DNA of 64,000 nt from Golubevia sp. BC0850 (GCA_012976225.1 JAAVVG010000006.1:868001-932000); one strand, 5' to 3'; counted from the stretch's first letter, positions 1-11,668 are shown. A program made the numbers and translations. Notes: generated by a model from the letters alone, not told the origin.

Positions 1-862
1 GTCAAATTTAATCACTCCGGATATCTCTATCAATGATCGATTCCCTTCGACTCTATCCTCAGAGCAATTTACAAAGCTCTCCGCTTCTTGCCATAGCGTT
101 TGGAATGCTATCTCGAACCTTTTGCAACAAAGCGATAACCTCGTTCACGACGTCCTCGCTTCTAGGGAGAAAGCATTGGAGCCTTCTCAAATGGTTCTGG
201 TTCTGTACGCAACCGCGATTCGGATGTATCTGGTAAGCGGACAACTCGCCGTTCATAGGAGTCTGGAGGAGAGATTACAGGTCTTAATCGATTCCTTTCG
301 GACAAGAGATCCAAGTCTGGAAGAGTTAGAGGTCCTCAAGAGTCTAACTCTTCTTTATGAGACTGCCAAAACTCAAGCCCTCTCTGATTGTAGGTTAACG
401 ACTCATTTCGTTGCTCGGATTGTGCCTGATCACATCCAATTGTGAGTCTAGTTCAGCAAGGCTGTGGTTCCAAACGATGACGTTCTCACGCGTTGCCTTC
501 TTCCTTTTCTCACTTCACTCCTTCGCAGCACTAGTTACATGATCAGACAATTGGTTCCTATCTGTCAATTCCTGGTCGACTTTCCATCTCAACCTACTAC
601 GACCTTCAACTCTTCTGGGAAGCAATCAAACTCGATGGACGATGAAGCCGCCTCCTTATCGGAAGAAGGTTCATCGACTCGACATCCGAAAAGAGCAGGT
701 GAGGATCTAGGTCCTTTCAATTTGGAGGCCAAGAAACTCGAAGTCGGTTGGTGCCTGTTGGGATTCAGAATCGTGTCGTACTGCTTCAGTGATCTTGATG
801 ATATTTCTATAGGTATGGAATCCTCACTCATCGCCGAAGAACGAAGACAGAGGTTGAACTGA
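1..862 (+). CDS. Zn2Cys6-type transcription factor, C-terminal end (partial)
   Basis: The gene is already open at base 2 and continues off the left edge, so its start and any DNA-binding domain are outside the window. Two exons are visible: 2-441, then an intron at 442-528 (donor GTGAGT, acceptor TTCGCAG), then 529-862. The codon split across the junction stays in frame. The encoded part lines up along its length with the last two exons of the regulator at 53377-57329 on the other strand, including [36 protein letters not shown] and [13 protein letters not shown]. This copy lacks the Asn-Ser repeat of its paralogue and keeps one frame to the stop. By homology it is the C-terminal part of a fungal regulator with a middle-homology region; that class is inferred from the paralogue, not seen here. 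Confidence 0.75.
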
Positions 863-1374
863 TGAATGATCAAGAACACACTTCAAAACAGTCTGTTCCG
901 TTCTTGCGCTTTATCTCACTCACCTCAAACTAAAAGTGTTTCTACCTCAGTAGCCCGTCGTCATTCTCACTCGCAAGGAAATCCATATAGATCAGTAATC
1001 CTATCAACCCTGTACTTTGTCTCCAATCAATCTAATTCAATTCTGCGCAAGCCTTTATTCTCCTACCTCCTGTACTCTAGTGGATTTGAACTCTAAAGAA
1101 GTCTGAAGGTTGTTGAGACGCATTTTTGAATGCAAGTGACTCCATCAAGCCGCGATTGGAACGATGTAGGTGAGCTGAGAAATTGAAATAAAGCGATCAA
1201 AACATTACAAATGAAACAAATATGCATGGGATTCGAAATTGTCATTTGTCTGAGGAGATTCTGAAAGAAATCTCTTAACAAGTTGATAGACATCCAAATC
1301 TTCAGCCATCATCTTCGACTCTCCTCTTTACCTCCAATCATCAAGTTCTGGTCATCCGTAATCCCTCAACCTGA
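863..1374. other. Intergenic region
   Basis: This is the 3' flank of the partial regulator and the 5' flank of the metallo-hydrolase gene. There is pyrimidine-rich sequence just before the start at 1375. I see no gene here. Confidence 0.6.
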
Positions 1375-2887
1375 ATGAACAACGATGATACCAACAGCGA
1401 TTACACTCTTGTATCATCGTCTAGCACTTCAAAATCTTCCTTTCTCAAAAAGCTTCTCCTCTTAGGAACTGGAACGTCGGGACAGGTGCCAGCCATTCAC
1501 TGCTTAGCCACTCAGAAAGAGATCAAGTGTGATGCTTGTAGAGATGCTTTAAAGGAGGGGTCAAAGAACAGAAGAGGATGTACTAGCGTTGCTTTGATTG
1601 GAGGTGGTGGTGGTGGGAAGGATCAAAGGTGAGTAACAGCGAGCTTCTTCCCTACGCAGATCGTCAGTTGGGAACACAGATGAATGGAAGCCGGATATCA
1701 GATATCATATAGAAATCAGGTCGACAGGGTTCTCTCTGAACTCTGAGTGTTATAGGAGCTGACTCATCCTCATCCTTCTTCCACTGCAGCCTCATCCTAA
1801 TCGATGTAGGACCAACCTTCTATCAGTCAGCTCTCAAGTACTTCCGACCTCTAGGACTTCGCAAAATCTCAGCCGTACTCTTGACTCACGCTCATAGTGA
1901 TGCTATCCTAGGCTTAGACAATCTCAGAGCTTGGACTTTAGGGGATGTGATTCAAGAGCAAGTCGATGTGTATTTAACTCAAGAATGTTATGACACAGTT
2001 TCTTACATGTTCCCTTATTTAGTAGATTCAAGTAAAGCAACTGGAGGAGGAGGAGTTGGAGCCATTCGTTGGAATATCATCGAGGATAATGAGCCTTTTC
2101 ACGTCAAGCTTGAACCCTTCGAGACGTTCGAGGGAAAGATAGAAACCAAGGTCAAGATTATTCCTCTTCCAACCTGGCATGGTTATTCTAATGGGCAGCC
2201 CTTCCAGTGCTTAGGTTTCAGGGTAGATCAATTCAGTTATGTTTCCGATTGCCACGAGATTCCGAAAAGCACTACAGATTTGATGATGGGCAGTCAAGCA
2301 GTTGTGATTGACGCTTTGAAATGTGAGTTCTTTTTTGATACCTCACTCTCTAAGAAACTAACTCATTGTGTCTTCTCTCTATACATGCAGATGACCAGCA
2401 TCCGTCTCACTTCTCAGTATCTCAAGCCCTCAGCCTAGGACTTTCGCTTTCAAATCCTTGTCCACCCCTACTCCTTCTTACAGATCTGACCCATAGGTTA
2501 GAGCATAACAAACTCGAAGCTCAGCTACAAACTTTCGTCAAAGATCTAAGGAACTGGGTTTCAAATGTCAAGGATAAGAGAGACAAAGAATCGATCACCA
2601 ACTTCATCTCTAGTTGCAACTCCTCTTCCTCTAACACGATAACACCCGCCGGGAACAGCGGTTCAAAGTCCAAGGTCAACGGAGAAGGGAATCAACCGCG
2701 ATGGTGGAGCTCAATTTGGTCAGAGGACGACTCTGAAAGAAACTTCAACTTGGATCTCAAACGAAAACCAAATGCGGGAGGTATCAGTTCTAATTCCGAA
2801 TCCAATGAGGGTGAGAACCAAAAAGGAAATGAAATGGTACCAGACTGTCACGTAGCTTTCGATGGAATGGTTATACATTTTCCGTGA
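1375..2887 (+). CDS. PhnP-like metallo-beta-lactamase superfamily hydrolase
   Basis: Three exons, 1375-1628, 1790-2322 and 2391-2887, join in frame to give 427 residues. The protein has a metallo-beta-lactamase fold. An N-terminal strand-glycine motif LLLGTGTSGQVPA is followed by LIDVGPTFYQSAL, the first metal motif THAHSDAILGLDNLR, a later histidine in TWHGYS, the aspartate motif YVSDCHEIP, and a C-terminal histidine motif DQHPSHFS. This layout matches PhnP-like phosphodiesterases and their uncharacterised fungal relatives. The HxHxD motif has Ala where many relatives have a sixth-position His. The C-terminal 120 residues after the fold are low-complexity and rich in Ser and Asn. The substrate cannot be read from sequence; cyclic phosphodiester hydrolysis is the family precedent. 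The start is the first ATG that keeps the N-terminal strand. Confidence 0.85.
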
Positions 2888-3418
2888 AGACCTTTCATTC
2901 TGTAATTTATAAAACTTCACCCAAACTCATCAGCACTTTCCAATTCCGATCCGATCGTGCCTGAGTTGGGGAGGAAGTCAATCCAACCCACGAGAGTCAA
3001 AAGGGATTGGAATTGTTTGGTACTACATGGTTCGTCAGAAGCGCTAGAGATAAAGGGAAAGAGGTGAAAATCGCAGAACGAGACTGGAGTTTTTGAGTTT
3101 TGGAGATAATGAAAGCGAGACTAGAAAAGAGAACGATGAGAGAGAGTCGTGAAGATGAAAGGGCCAGCTACATTAGATTAAGTCTACAAGAGGGGAGAAA
3201 AAGACGTACACAGTGAGAGATAGAGAGAGCAAAGTGCAGAGATCAGAAGCTTTTCTTTGATACGTTTCTACGTAAGGTTTCCAATCTTTTGTGATTTAGC
3301 GTTGATGATGATTGTTGTTTTCAGGAGACCATTGATGTTGAGTTCGAAGTTGGTTGCTTGGGTTTCTACAATGTGACAAATGATTTACAATTGATTCAAG
3401 GTCTTTCGTTGCGGTCGT
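2888..3418. other. Convergent 3' intergenic region
   Basis: This lies between the stop codons of the metallo-hydrolase (+) and the Ser/Thr-rich gene (-). It is purine-rich with GAGA-type runs around 3150-3240. I see no gene. Confidence 0.6.
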
Positions 3419-5178
3419 TTAAGCTGTGTTCCTAATCCCATCTGAAGTTAAGGAGGAGATGGTTTCTGGATGAGATAGAGAGAAATCCAGATTTCCATCA
3501 TTGGATAAGATTTCAACGGCTCTTCTTCTTTGAGCTCTAGTTCTTCTTTGAATAATTTCTAAATCTTCGGAGATCTCTTCTTTTGATGAATCGTCATAGG
3601 CTTGGTTGAGAGAGGAGGTAGACGTAGATTTGGAGACTAAAGTTTGAATTGAGGTTAGAGAAGAAGTTCTTGGTCCAAAAGAACTCGATCTTCGAGAAGG
3701 AAGTAGTTGAGATGATGAGAGAGTTGACAACTCGTCGTGTTCTTTTAGGAGAGGTTGCTTTGATGACGACTCCCTTTTCGCACTCGTTCCTTTGGCCTTA
3801 ATTCCAATTTCCATCCCAGTTCTAACCCAAATCAAATCCCCTTTTCCAACCAATCCTTCACCCTTAGGTCTTCTGATATTATCTTGGTGAAGTTCGAAAG
3901 GTTTGCTTTGTTGAAGATGGCTTAAAGTTGGCTTTGACTCCATCTCTGCGGTCGAACTCCAATCGAATGCCTTGTCGACGTTTGGATTGTAAGTTGAGAA
4001 GACTAGAGTTGGACCAGAGATCTTTGACTTCAATCCAACTTCCTTGTTCTTTTTGACCACTACCAAAGAATTAGCACCGTCAACTTCTCCCATCTCTTGA
4101 CCGTGAACCTTTTTTGGACCTCCAGAGTTTCTAACCTTCTTCAGCAACGACGACTTGAAGTTCTTCATTATCTTTCCAACTTCTGTTTCTGAGATAACTT
4201 CTGTTTCTGAGGTGAAGGATAAAGATCCCCCACCAACCATGTCGAACGAGACGACACTTTTGTGAGAATTTTGAGAGTTGGACCTAGGTCTGGTGATGAT
4301 GGGGGAGACTGAAGGTCCAAGACGAGGGGTAGAAGTAGAGGTTGAGGTGCATTCTGATTTGAAAGTGGGAGTTGACGGTTTGTTTTCTTGCTTGGATGTG
4401 GAAGACCAGAAGTTTGAGGCTTGGTCGGGAGTTGGAGTCAAAGGAACACCTTCTTCTATAGGAATGAGTTCACTTTTGATCGGAAAGTAAGACGATTGAT
4501 TTGGAGTAGGTGTGGATGGAGTAGGTGGCGTAGTCGGAGTCCTGGAGCTAGATCCTTGAGACCAGAAGGAAATCGATGAAGTTGTTGATGAGGTAGAGGC
4601 TGTCGATCCACTGCGAGACCTAGTTGCGATGGTTGAAGCCTTCGAGTGTTGAGAGAAGACCGTGGCACCTCCGACCTCTCCCGCCCTTTCCACTTCTCCT
4701 AAACCTATTTCTTTGATTATTGGATAGTCAGAGACCTCTTTTTGGGAGTTGTTGGAAGGTTTTGACCTCATCTCGGAAGGGAAATTGGTCATCCCCAAAG
4801 GAGATGGCTGCATTAGTCAAAGTTGGAAGAATCGTCTTTGATATTTGGTAGGACGAAGCTTTCGTTCGAGTTTGTGGAAGAAGGAAAGAAACGAGAGCGA
4901 AAAGAGTAAATGACTTGCAAGTCCCGTCTCCGGATAATTTGATCGACCCCTTGTTTTGAGTCCCGAAAGCGTGCTGTGCGCTGCTCAAGGTTGGAGAACG
5001 TCGCTTCGAGAACAGTTATTCTGGTTACTTGAGAGGATTTGAGAGCACCTGCCTGAGTAAGAAGAGTAAAAGTAAGGAACATAGGAAGAAGCGACTCAAA
5101 TCTTAGTATTACCTTATATATAAACCTCTCCCACCTCCCTCTTTCCACAGTCTCACCACGTCCTGGAACATTCGCCAT
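3419..5178 (-). CDS. Ser/Thr-rich protein of unknown function
   Basis: The model has three exons on the minus strand: 5178-5113, 5052-4915 and 4807-3419, for 530 residues. Exon 2 has a short heptad-like stretch (VTRITVLEATFSNLEQR). Exon 3 is Ser/Thr/Pro-rich and probably disordered, with one ordered-looking patch (GEGLVGKGDLIWVRTGMEIG) and a basic segment RRTRAQRRR near the C-terminus. The first intron is exactly 60 nt and has no in-frame stop. The second intron uses a weak donor (GTCATT) but a strong branch/acceptor (GACTAATGCAG). A simpler alternative is a 464-residue protein starting at the ATG at 4813. I do not recognise the family. Confidence is high that the long exon is coding and modest for the 5' structure. 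Confidence 0.6.
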
Positions 5179-6008
5179 CTTTGGTTTCTACTTTGAGAAG
5201 TTTGGACCCTCGATTCGTCAGTGGCTCACTCGTAACTGAAAAGAGCTCCCCTGCGCAAGGGAAGGGTTCAAAGCGACCAAGATAAGTTGAGAATCTGGAA
5301 ACGAGGCCCTGTACCTACATCCCCCCTCCCCACAGGTTCACCTGTGCCACCCGAAACTTCAGATTTGAAGCGAAAAGTGAAGGGATGGTTGATCTCAGGC
5401 CCACAAGGGAGAGGAGATCATCTAGTAGGCCTGGTCTGGACTTGACCTCCTTTGTTTCATGGAATGGAAGGGGAACGTCGCTTCCCTCTGCATTTGGAAA
5501 TTGGAGTGGAAAGGCTTCGCTTGTAGCCTGAGGTTATATTCGTGTCCATCGAAGTTGTAGGGGGTAATCCACTGATGAGAAGGCCGTGTTGATGATCTGG
5601 AAGGGGAAAGGGAAGAGTGGCGACTGACGAGAGAAGAGGCATGCTTTCTCTACCTTCCACTCTCCAACTTGAAAAGAGGAAGGAACTGAAAATCAACCAA
5701 ATAGTTAATTTCGATTGCCTCTCTTTTAAGTACATGCTCAAGGTTTGAAGCAAATGCCTAAACCTTGAACCAGCGTGGGGACATGACTGGAATCGAACGA
5801 TACACTGCGGGTGATTTCTTAATTTTCAGAGGCATCGAATCGAGGTGGAACCCCTTGGAGATCGAAATCGAACTTGAAGAAGGGGGAAGAGATGTTTCAA
5901 ATATTTCAAGGGGCAAGTCGGTCTTAAGAGGGACGCTGTTAAGAGACGAAGCTGCAATAAGAAAACGTGTTAAGTCCTCTTCCAATCCACCACAACTGAA
6001 AGAAGGGT
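5179..6008. promoter_or_regulatory. Divergent promoter region of the Ser/Thr-rich gene and CFD1
   Basis: This 830-bp gap separates two divergently transcribed genes. An open frame runs from about 5765 into the CFD1 coding region in another frame, but it has no recognisable domain and I treat it as chance. No specific sites are assigned. Confidence 0.45.
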
Positions 6009-7506
6009 ATGTCTTTACCTACAGGTTCAGATCCAAAGATAGCTCGAAGATTCAAGACGATCAAGAATGTCATAATTGTTCTCTCAGGCAAAGGTGGAGT
6101 GGGAAAATCTTCAGTTTCAGCTCAGTTGGCTTTGTCTCTTTCTTCAACTCCAGTTCCAGTTCCCATTCCACTCCAACCCAACTCATCCTCTACCTCACAA
6201 GACCAGAGTAATGGCGTTACATCTTCATCCAATACACAATTCGACTCTAATGCTACCACTAGGATACCTAGGGTGGGGATCCTAGACTTGGATCTAACTG
6301 GTCCTTCCATTCCAAGAATGCTAGGATTGGATGGTCAATCAGTCAGGCAGTCCTCTGATGGTTGGGTTCCAGTCTATGCGGATAGAGAACAGAGATTGGC
6401 AGTCATGTCGGTGGGTTTCTTACTCAAGTCCAAGAATGACTCGGTCGTTTGGAGAGGTCCAAAGAAGAATGCAATGGTCAGGCAGTTCTTGGCTGACGTT
6501 AGGTGGGGTGAATTGGATTATCTGATCATTGATACTCCCCCTGGTGAGTTCATGGTGAAATTGATGTAGCTTCAGTTTGTAGATGGACAGGTTCGGAATA
6601 GACGAAATCGTTGAATGGACTGCCTTTAAGTGGGTTTCCAGAGAATAGTCAGAGTTGCTCTCCTTTTGAGAAGAGCGGCTCTGTCTCAGTCCTTCTTTCG
6701 AATGGCAATTTCAGATACAGCTTTGACCGGTCTACTCTAGGCGTCTCACACAGCGTGGCATATATTCAAGGTTGAGTATTACCCTTCACCTCTCCATCCG
6801 CCTTCCAACAGGAACCTCCGACGAACACATCTCTCTTCTCGAGTATCTAGCAGGCTACAATCCTTCAGCAGTCATGGTTACAACTCCTCAAGCAGTCTCT
6901 CTAGCCGATAATCTGAGATCTCTAGACTTCACAAGGAAGACTTCTCTACCTCTTCTCGGTTTGATAGAGAACATGTCAGGTTACGTTTGTCCGCACTGCG
7001 AAGAATGCACAAACGTCTGGGGGAAAGGTGGAGGAGAATCTTTAGCCCAAAGGGAAGGAATTCACTTCTTGGGGAGAATCCCAATCGATCCTGGTCTGGT
7101 CAGAGTCTTGGACGACGCAAAGGAAGAGGCTTTCAAGAAGATCGAACTGTCGGACTCAGCGGACGAGGAGCAGAAGGAAAAAGCTATCAAACAGGCTTTG
7201 GTTGCTGAGGATGGTACTAGACCTAAGGAGATCGAGGAGAATCAAGGAATTCATTCAGCCAAGTTGGTCAACGGTACTGGAGAGAAAGCTTCTTCTACTC
7301 AAGTCGGAGACGGATCTTCTAACGTTCAAGCCGAAAGCACCACTCCTGCTGGAACGATTCTCTCTAGAACTCTAATTCAAAGATATAGAGATAGTCAGAC
7401 TTTCCCAATCTTCCAAAAGATCACGACTCAGATTGTGCAATTCGCTAAGGAGAGGAAGGAGAGCGCAGAGATGGTTGGTGGAGTTGAGAACGTCTCGGTG
7501 GCATAA
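6009..7506 (+). CDS. CFD1: Cytosolic Fe-S cluster assembly P-loop NTPase CFD1
   Basis: Two exons, 6009-6543 and 6812-7506, give 409 residues; the intron is 268 nt. The Mrp/NBP35 family deviant Walker A motif GKGGVGKSS is at about residue 27. It is followed by [36 protein letters not shown], the switch motif [15 protein letters not shown] (split by the intron), [11 protein letters not shown], and the cluster-binding motif [16 protein letters not shown] with its CPxC cysteines. The N-terminal four-cysteine ferredoxin-like extension that defines NBP35 is absent, so this is CFD1, the partner of NBP35 in the cytosolic scaffold that builds 4Fe-4S clusters. The protein is longer than the yeast one: a Ser/Thr-rich insert follows Walker A and an acidic, low-complexity insert lies in the C-terminal third before the last helix ([14 protein letters not shown]). 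Confidence 0.95.
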
Positions 7507-7798
7507 TAGATCTTTCACCCCTCGCATTTTCAGCTGTATTTTTATTTCTCTTTAATTGCTTCTACTTTTGCTCCTTCAATTCCATAGACATGTCTTCAGA
7601 TTTGTTCCACTGTGTGAAAGTCGAGTGGGGTCAGCCGTGGATCTTTTCGACGCTCCACCTTATTCTTCTCGACCAACACCATATCCATCCTCGCCCCTCA
7701 ATCCTCATTCTTCCAATCAAGTTGGAGCTCTTTCAACGAAGCAAAACCAAGTCAAGAGTATCTAACAAAAAGTAGAGGGAGAAGTTTAGGGAAAGAGA

Positions 7799-9484
7799 AT
7801 GCCGAGATCTTCAAGAAACAGCCAGGCAGCTATGGCTCCGCCTTTGGTTAACTCATCTCCAAAGACAAAGTCTACCACGAAGGATGGAATGAAGACGAAT
7901 GGAGAAGCTTTAACTGATAGAGCAACACGAGAAACTGAAGAGAATGTCTTCTTATTCGTTCCAAACCTCATTGGTGAGCATCCACAACCTTCACTTCTAG
8001 TCCGATCCTTGGAGAAGGCAGAGAGGTGGAATTCGCCAGGCAGTTCTTCAAACATCAGCTGGCGCCTCGAGAATTGGATTGAATAGATACTTTCAACATT
8101 CATGACCAACTTGCTGTACCTCTTTGAGACTCAATCTAAGCTCCATCTATCAGAAAGTGGTTATCATGGTGTTTCTTCCTCTAACCTAGTGCTCCTTCCC
8201 TCCCTTCCTTTCTATCTCTCTCATCTAGGTTATGCTAGAATCGTGCTAGCGGCTCTATCTCTATATTTCATGAAGGGAAATCCCAAAGTTTGCACTTTCC
8301 TCTATTGTGTCTCTTGTCTTTTGGATGCTTTCGATGGCATGGCCGCTAGAGCTCTGGGCCAGGTAAGTCTGTTTTCTATATTAGGTCTCAGCGGAACGGA
8401 ACAGAAGGGGAGGTCACTTGAACCATTTCAATCACATTGCAGGTAGTTCAGAGAAATCTGCTTTGACCTTTGGGGATTCCCGATGACGAAACTTCTTATC
8501 TCCTCTCCTTTGGATAACCCAGTCCACCAAGTTTGGTGCTGTATTGGACATGGTCACAGACAGGTGAGTTCTTCTATAGATCCTGAGTTCGTGGTTTCAT
8601 GATATGTCCGGAATCGCCAATCTGTCAAGTGCAAGCTTTGGGAGAAGAGACTTGAGAGGCTTCCTCATCTCTTCCAATTTCGATTCCGCTATTCACGCTG
8701 TTGTCTAACACGACTTTGCACTTTGATTATCCTGCCCCTTACAATCCCTTCATCTCTCCTTCAGGTGTACTACTTCGTGTCTGCTTTGCTTCTTGACAGC
8801 AGCTTACCCAGACTACGCTGTCGTCTTCCAAGGTCTCATCACTTTGGATTTCAGTAGTCACTACATTCACATGTACAGGTGAGATTCTTTCTTTGCCCTT
8901 TTCATTTCTCGAGAGTCTTTTATTGACGCACCTGCCCTCGATATGTTTTCACCTCGTCTTTCCACTTCTCAGCTCCCTCCTTTCTGGATCCGAGTCTCAC
9001 AAGAAAGTCACTGCCACTCAGTCCAGAATACTCTGGTACTACTACAATGACAGCGTGAGTCTACTTGCTAATTTCGTTCCCCACTACGTGAGGGTCGATG
9101 CTCACAGTCCTCATTTTCCGCTTTCCCTGACAGAACACTTTGTTCTTCTTCTGCGCTGGTAACGAGCTTTTCTTCGTCTGCCTTTACTTAATGGCCTTCT
9201 ACACTAGATCACTGGAGATCCAACCTCGATGGTTCCTCATGTTCCTCGGATCCGACACCGCAACTTCAATCGTCAAGAGCGTCAAAGCGAATCCAACTTC
9301 AATTGCCAATTTGACTTTCAATTTTATCGAAGCTTTGACTTGGCCGCAACTACTAGGCTACGTCACTCTTCCTATCTGCGCTTTCAAGCAATTCGTAAAC
9401 TGTGTTCAATTCTGGAAAGCTGCTAAGGTGTTAGTTGGAATCGATTTGGTCGAGAGGGCTGAGAAGAAGAGAAAAGCGCAGTGA
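7799..9484 (+). CDS. PIS1: CDP-diacylglycerol-inositol 3-phosphatidyltransferase (phosphatidylinositol synthase)
   Basis: Six exons, 7799-7973, 8229-8362, 8523-8563, 8765-8878, 8973-9054 and 9134-9484, give 298 residues. The CDP-alcohol phosphatidyltransferase signature DG-x2-AR-x8-G-x3-D-x3-D is complete once exons 2 and 3 are joined (DAFDGMAARALGQ, then STKFGAVLDMVTD), which also proves the splice. Later segments DFSSHYIHMYSSLLSG, KVTATQSRILWYYYN and FKQFVNCVQFWKAAKVLVGID are typical of eukaryotic PIS enzymes. The enzyme is a multi-pass ER membrane protein that condenses CDP-diacylglycerol with myo-inositol. The first 60 residues are a hydrophilic extension that is poorly conserved in the family. 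Exon 3 is only 41 nt. Confidence 0.95.
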
Positions 9485-10185
9485 AGGAAGGGATGTGCTT
9501 CAATTCACCAACACTAAGGCGAGATGGACTTGAAGTCTATTAATCTAGTTTTCATTTTTAGCTTGAACGTTCGAGAGATGAAATGAGAGATAGAGTCGGA
9601 GATTATTCATTTCCTTCATCTGGTTGCAGTCAACATTCAGACTCAATTTTCTAATAAAACGAATTTAACCAGTTTCATTTCAATCCCTTGGATCTCGTTT
9701 TGAAAAACCTTTCTCTAATTAATTCCGTAGCAATCCCGTTCCATGCACCTCCTGTACTAGCTTTTATTACCCTTTCCCCCCTATTCTCTCCCCCATTTGT
9801 TTCGTTCCCTTTACGTTGTGCTACCAGTAATTTGCTCTCTTTTCCTTCTCTCTGTCCTAAACACCACATTCTTGTTGAACTTTTCCTCCTCTAATTGACT
9901 GAAGACTGGCTGGTTCTCTATCGTGTTTCGTGGTTTTATTCAGTTCCAAGAAGTTTGCCCGCACCCGATCTTTCCATCACAAGTCAAATATGAGAAAGAA
10001 TTAGGTCAAATCTAAGATACGTACATGTGGGCCGTCGATCGAAGGGCGGACATCGAAGGGATAAGAGAGAGGTGAAGGAGAAATAAAAAAGAGGGCGTTC
10101 TACCCACTTCTGTCAAACTTGATCTTGACGAAAAGAAGTGCAGAAGCAGCAAAGTGAAAGAGTCGCCATCGCAGTCACTGGCAAT
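9485..10185. other. Convergent 3' intergenic region
   Basis: This lies between the stops of PIS1 (+) and the repeat-bearing secreted protein (-). It is pyrimidine-rich around 9770-9890. Small ORFs on both strands look random. I see no gene. Confidence 0.6.
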
Positions 10186-11233
10186 CTAAAGCACCGTCGC
10201 TTCTTCGAACTTGGAGATAAATTCCTTTCCTTCGTCAGTAGCAAGGAAAGCATCGGCAGCTTCTTTCGAGCCAAAGATGCCTTTGAGAATCTGAGGGAAA
10301 GTGGTTCAAGAAAAAAAAATGAGTGGGAAAGAAAGGATAGTATGGCGGGAGGGAGAAGCGAGCGAGTGCACCATTCGTTAGCGACGAAAGAGGTAGTGGA
10401 GGAAACCTTTACGGGTCACTCACCGCCCCTCCCGTCAGACCGATCATAGCTGCGGCATTGAGTCTCTTCTCTGGAGTAGGCTCTTGCATCTGAGGAGAGA
10501 AAGAGGGCGGAGAGAAGGTGGTGAGAATAGAAATTTCTTGAGAAGAATCAGGGGGAACACCGAACACTCACCAAATCGCTGTATTGATGGTTGAGCTCTT
10601 CAGCCTCTTTGAACCATCCATTCAAATGCAATCCGTTGTAAGCGGCGGTAAGAGCGAAGGCAGTTGCCCCGACACCTTATTTTTCGAGGATAAGAGAAGG
10701 GAGGTAGCACATCAGATCATGAGAATAGCGAACCTTTTTGCCTTCTATCAGATGAGCTCGTTTGGAAACTTTTCTATTCACCAGCGGGGGTAATTCTGAA
10801 TCCTCTTTCGACGATCTCTTGATGTTTCTGGTGTCCGTCTTCCTGCTCGAGCTCTTCAGCTTCTTTATCGAAATAACCTTCTGCTTTTAATAGTGCGTAA
10901 ATGTATCCGGCAGTTCCTATCGAAGCTGCAAAGCCTGTTTTTTTTTGGAGGAAAGAAGGGCGAAGTTACGTGAGAGAAAGTGAAAATTCTTGCCTCTTGT
11001 CAGAGAAGCTCATTTGGAAAAACTCACCAGCTGGGCTAGCTTTAAGCCCTCTGTCGACGACCTTTTGAGGCTTCTTCTGTTCATGAGAAGAGAGTGATAG
11101 AGATGAAAAAGTCAGAAGATAAACCAAGTGAGAGAAACGAAGTTCTTCGGCGTTGTTGACTCACGACCTGGATTGGAACAGAAGAGACCAAGCAGACGAA
11201 CCCTAAACAAATGGCCACCTTAGAAAATTGCAT
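10186..11233 (-). CDS. Predicted secreted or membrane protein with two internal repeats
   Basis: Six short exons on the minus strand (11233-11165, 11076-11028, 10934-10782, 10675-10572, 10489-10424, 10290-10186) join with perfect phase to 181 residues ending in TAG. No exon is longer than 153 nt. The N-terminus MQFSKVAICLGFVCLVSSVP looks like a signal peptide or anchor. It is followed by two related units of about 45 residues: one starts VVDRGLKASPAG and ends KEAEELEQE, the other starts IVERGFRITPAG and ends KEAEELNHQ. In both units a phase-1 intron falls right after the Gly of PAG, so the units probably arose by exon duplication. Each has a hydrophobic helix after PAG (SIGTAGYIYALL; ATAFALTAAYNGL). 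A third unit, RLNAAAMIGLTGGAILKGIFG, may be a decayed copy. I do not recognise the family. Confidence 0.72.
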
Positions 11234-11668
11234 TGTTTGAAGTGATATGGAAGAAGAAGACTTGAGGTTCCGGGAAAGAAAAAAGGAAAAGAAAGGGAAA
11301 AAAGGAGGCTTTGAAGAGGCCTGAGAAGAAGTGGTAAGAAAGAGAAGTAGATCGAAGTTGAAGAAAGGTTGGGGAGAAACTGTTTCGTGAAAGTTCGATG
11401 TGTCCTTTTGTAGATATGTTTGAATTGAAGGTTCCCGCATCCCTTATTTTGGCACGTGTCCACCGCTGCGCCCGTTCTCCCTTCAATACAGTTCTGCTCC
11501 GGAATGGATTTTCTATTCTTCTCAGTCAAAGGAGGTCTGTATGTTTATGTAGAAGCCCTCCATAAGCAATCTCGACCCGTCAAACCCTCAACCCTGACTT
11601 TCCCATTCCACGTTCAATTCGTTACCAGCGACACAAAAGGGACGAAAGAGTATCGTTCTTCTTTGTAT
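11234..11668 (-). promoter_or_regulatory. Upstream region of the repeat-bearing secreted protein, with an E-box
   Basis: The gap carries long CT tracts next to the start codon, typical of the other 5' flanks here, and a palindromic CACGTG at 11453-11458, about 220 bp upstream of the ATG at 11233. bHLH factors of the Pho4/Cbf1 type bind this hexamer in fungi; its use here is a guess. Confidence 0.35.

Noticed and set aside
5760-5815. tRNA-like GGAATCGAAC string on the plus strand (T-arm-like on the minus strand)
   Set aside because: The T-stem does not pair and no 7-bp acceptor partner or A box lies at the right distance on either strand.
5765-6211. 148-codon plus-strand ORF overlapping the CFD1 start
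   Set aside because: It is in another frame from the conserved P-loop and shows no domain; the CFD1 frame explains the overlap.
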